Assembly (NCBI GenBank): GCA_947304065.1
Contig: CAMZAI010000144.1
Coordinates: 1 to 6,835 of the forward strand
Direction: 5' to 3'
Length of the DNA stretch: 6,835 nt
Source: an uncultured Clostridia bacterium
GTDB lineage: Bacteria; Bacillota; Clostridia; Lachnospirales; Lachnospiraceae
The notes under the pieces were generated by a model. The model did no database searches. It was given only the letters and a program-made list of their open reading frames with translations, and was not told the DNA's origin. Positions 5,903-6,835 of the stretch are shown in pieces. Position 1 is the stretch's first letter; each line of letters starts with the position of its first letter. The translations under genes and the position numbers were made by a program.

Positions 5903-6835
5903 TCAGATATCTATCTCAATATGTCTTCTGGCCGCTTCCTGTCTCCAGAAGGGTTCGTCGCTGCGGCGGATATTTTTCGGTTCCGCCTCGTCGTAATCTA
6001 TCCCCAGCGAAGCCGCCGTTATCGCGAGCGGTTCAACCGCCTTCCTGCTGTAAAAGCCGTCCTCGCCCTCGTACCATCTTACCGCCTCGCCCATCGAATA
6101 GGTCGAATAGACGGTAAATTCAAGCTCGTCCGTGACTGCTTCAGGGACCTCTGCCCACTGCGTCTCAAAGCCGTTCTTCCACTCGCCTCGTATCTCACGT
6201 CCGCCGATCCTTATCCCGTATTCACGTATAACGCCCGGAAAATCCCTGTCGGACTGTATGGGCAAAGTATATAAGCCCTTTACTCTTACCGGCCGTTTAA
6301 GCCCGATACGGAAGGTTACGGGCAGCTTCTCCGGCGCCAGTCTGAAAGGAATGTTCGGATTGATGTCGGCCAAGTCGGTGAAATCGGCGTCCTTTCCGCA
6401 TCCGATCGATGCGATGATATCGGCGCCTTTAAACAGCGGCCTGATATGCCTGATAACATCGCTCCACTCTATCTGCTGCGCAGGTTCGAAATCAGCCGAC
6501 GCGGCGTACTTTATCAATGCTTTCTTAAGTGTCGCGGCTTCCGGTCTGCCCTCAAAATCCCCTGAAAGTTCGGCCGAGCAGAACAGCAGCTTTCCTGCAA
6601 ATACCCTGCCCTCGAATATGAGAGAGAGCGGGAAATTCCTGTTCCAGTCATCCACGGCTCTTACCGTGGATCTGTATTTTGCCGGGAAATTGAGGCCTCT
6701 TGCGGTCTCCAGGATATTCTCCCATTCCCAGCCTCCCGATCTTGAAGTCGGGAAATATTTAAACAGAGGCGATTCCGTATCCACGGATATGCCGAGCGGT
6801 CTCGACCACTTCGGTCCCATCTGCGCGTTCCAGAA
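5903..6835 (-). CDS. Glycoside hydrolase, GH2-like, C-terminal 310 residues (cut by right edge)
   Basis: Only the 3' end is present. The frame is open through the right edge, so the first ATG in it (6820) is internal. The visible start, FWNAQMGPKWSRPLGI followed by FKYFPTSRSGGWEWENIL (residues 25-42), resembles the segment after the catalytic barrel in many large bacterial GH2 proteins annotated as sugar-binding beta-galactosidases. Residues about 48-112 (DDWNRNFPLSLIFEGRV, GKLLFCSAELSG, ALIKYAAS) match the small amidotransferase-like fold often found there. Residues about 170-245 (VTFRIGLKRPVRVKGLYTLP, YGIRIGG, LEFTVYSTYS) look like a discoidin/F5-8C-type beta-sandwich. The GH2 catalytic acid and nucleophile would be off the window, so the reaction is not shown. 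In this context removal of beta-galactosyl side chains from RG-I is plausible, with other beta-glycosidase activities possible. It ends in TGA 11 bases before the yetA-like gene, as an operon partner. A signal peptide cannot be judged. Confidence 0.7.
   Translation of the reverse strand, partial: FWNAQMGPKWSRPLGISVDTESPLFKYFPTSRSGGWEWENILETARGLNFPAKYRSTVRAVDDWNRNFPLSLIFEGRVFAGKLLFCSAELSGDFEGRPEAATLKKALIKYAASADFEPAQQIEWSDVIRHIRPLFKGADIIASIGCGKDADFTDLADINPNIPFRLAPEKLPVTFRIGLKRPVRVKGLYTLPIQSDRDFPGVIREYGIRIGGREIRGEWKNGFETQWAEVPEAVTDELEFTVYSTYSMGEAVRWYEGEDGFYSRKAVEPLAITAASLGIDYDEAEPKNIRRSDEPFWRQEAARRHIEIDI

Larger units (their letters stand above)
1..6835 (-). other. Putative rhamnogalacturonan/rhamnose utilisation operon (extends past both edges)
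   Basis: Five consecutive same-strand genes with gaps of 11, -1, 52 and 49 bases and linked functions: GH2-like enzyme, YetA-type lyase, rhaB, rhaA, rhaD. No T-run hairpin or good -35/-10 pair is visible in the gaps, so one transcript starting beyond 6835 is the simplest reading. Missing from the window but expected nearby are an unsaturated galacturonyl hydrolase (GH105), an oligosaccharide transporter, a rhamnose-responsive regulator (AraC or DeoR/GntR type), and enzymes for L-lactaldehyde and unsaturated galacturonate. Confidence 0.8.

Overview
The window is a single minus-strand gene cluster for using rhamnose-rich pectin (rhamnogalacturonan I, RG-I). No plus-strand gene is supported. In transcription order, from the right edge to the left, it reads: the C-terminal 310 residues of a large glycoside hydrolase that looks like family GH2; a complete 848-residue protein of the PcRGLX/YetA type (polysaccharide lyase family 26-like exo-rhamnogalacturonan lyase); rhamnulokinase rhaB; L-rhamnose isomerase rhaA; and the first 198 residues of rhamnulose-1-phosphate aldolase rhaD. 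Both end genes are cut by the window edges.

Spacing is very tight: 11 bases between the GH2-like gene and the yetA-like gene, a one-base TGATG stop/start overlap between the yetA-like gene and rhaB, 52 bases between rhaB and rhaA, and 49 bases between rhaA and rhaD. I see no terminator hairpin or convincing promoter in any gap. The five genes are therefore most simply read as one operon whose promoter lies beyond the right edge. There is no stretch over 300 bases without a gene.

Inferred pathway: the GH2-like enzyme trims side chains, plausibly beta-linked galactose, from RG-I fragments. The YetA-like lyase breaks the galacturonate-rhamnose backbone. Rhamnose, once freed by a further enzyme not seen here, is isomerised to L-rhamnulose (RhaA), phosphorylated at O-1 (RhaB) and split to dihydroxyacetone phosphate and L-lactaldehyde (RhaD). 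The YetA-like protein has no visible signal peptide, so it probably works in the cytoplasm on imported oligosaccharides, as proposed for the Bacillus subtilis yes/yte/yetA system.

Organism: the AGGAGG-type ribosome binding sites, the rhaBAD order, the YetA-type lyase and a base composition that looks slightly above 50% GC suggest a Bacillota (Firmicutes) plant-fibre degrader, perhaps a gut or rumen Lachnospiraceae-like bacterium. This is an impression from protein style, not a measured assignment.

I did not find an undescribed system. The points of most interest are the direct translational coupling of a backbone lyase to rhamnose catabolism and the poorly characterised activity of bacterial YetA-type proteins.
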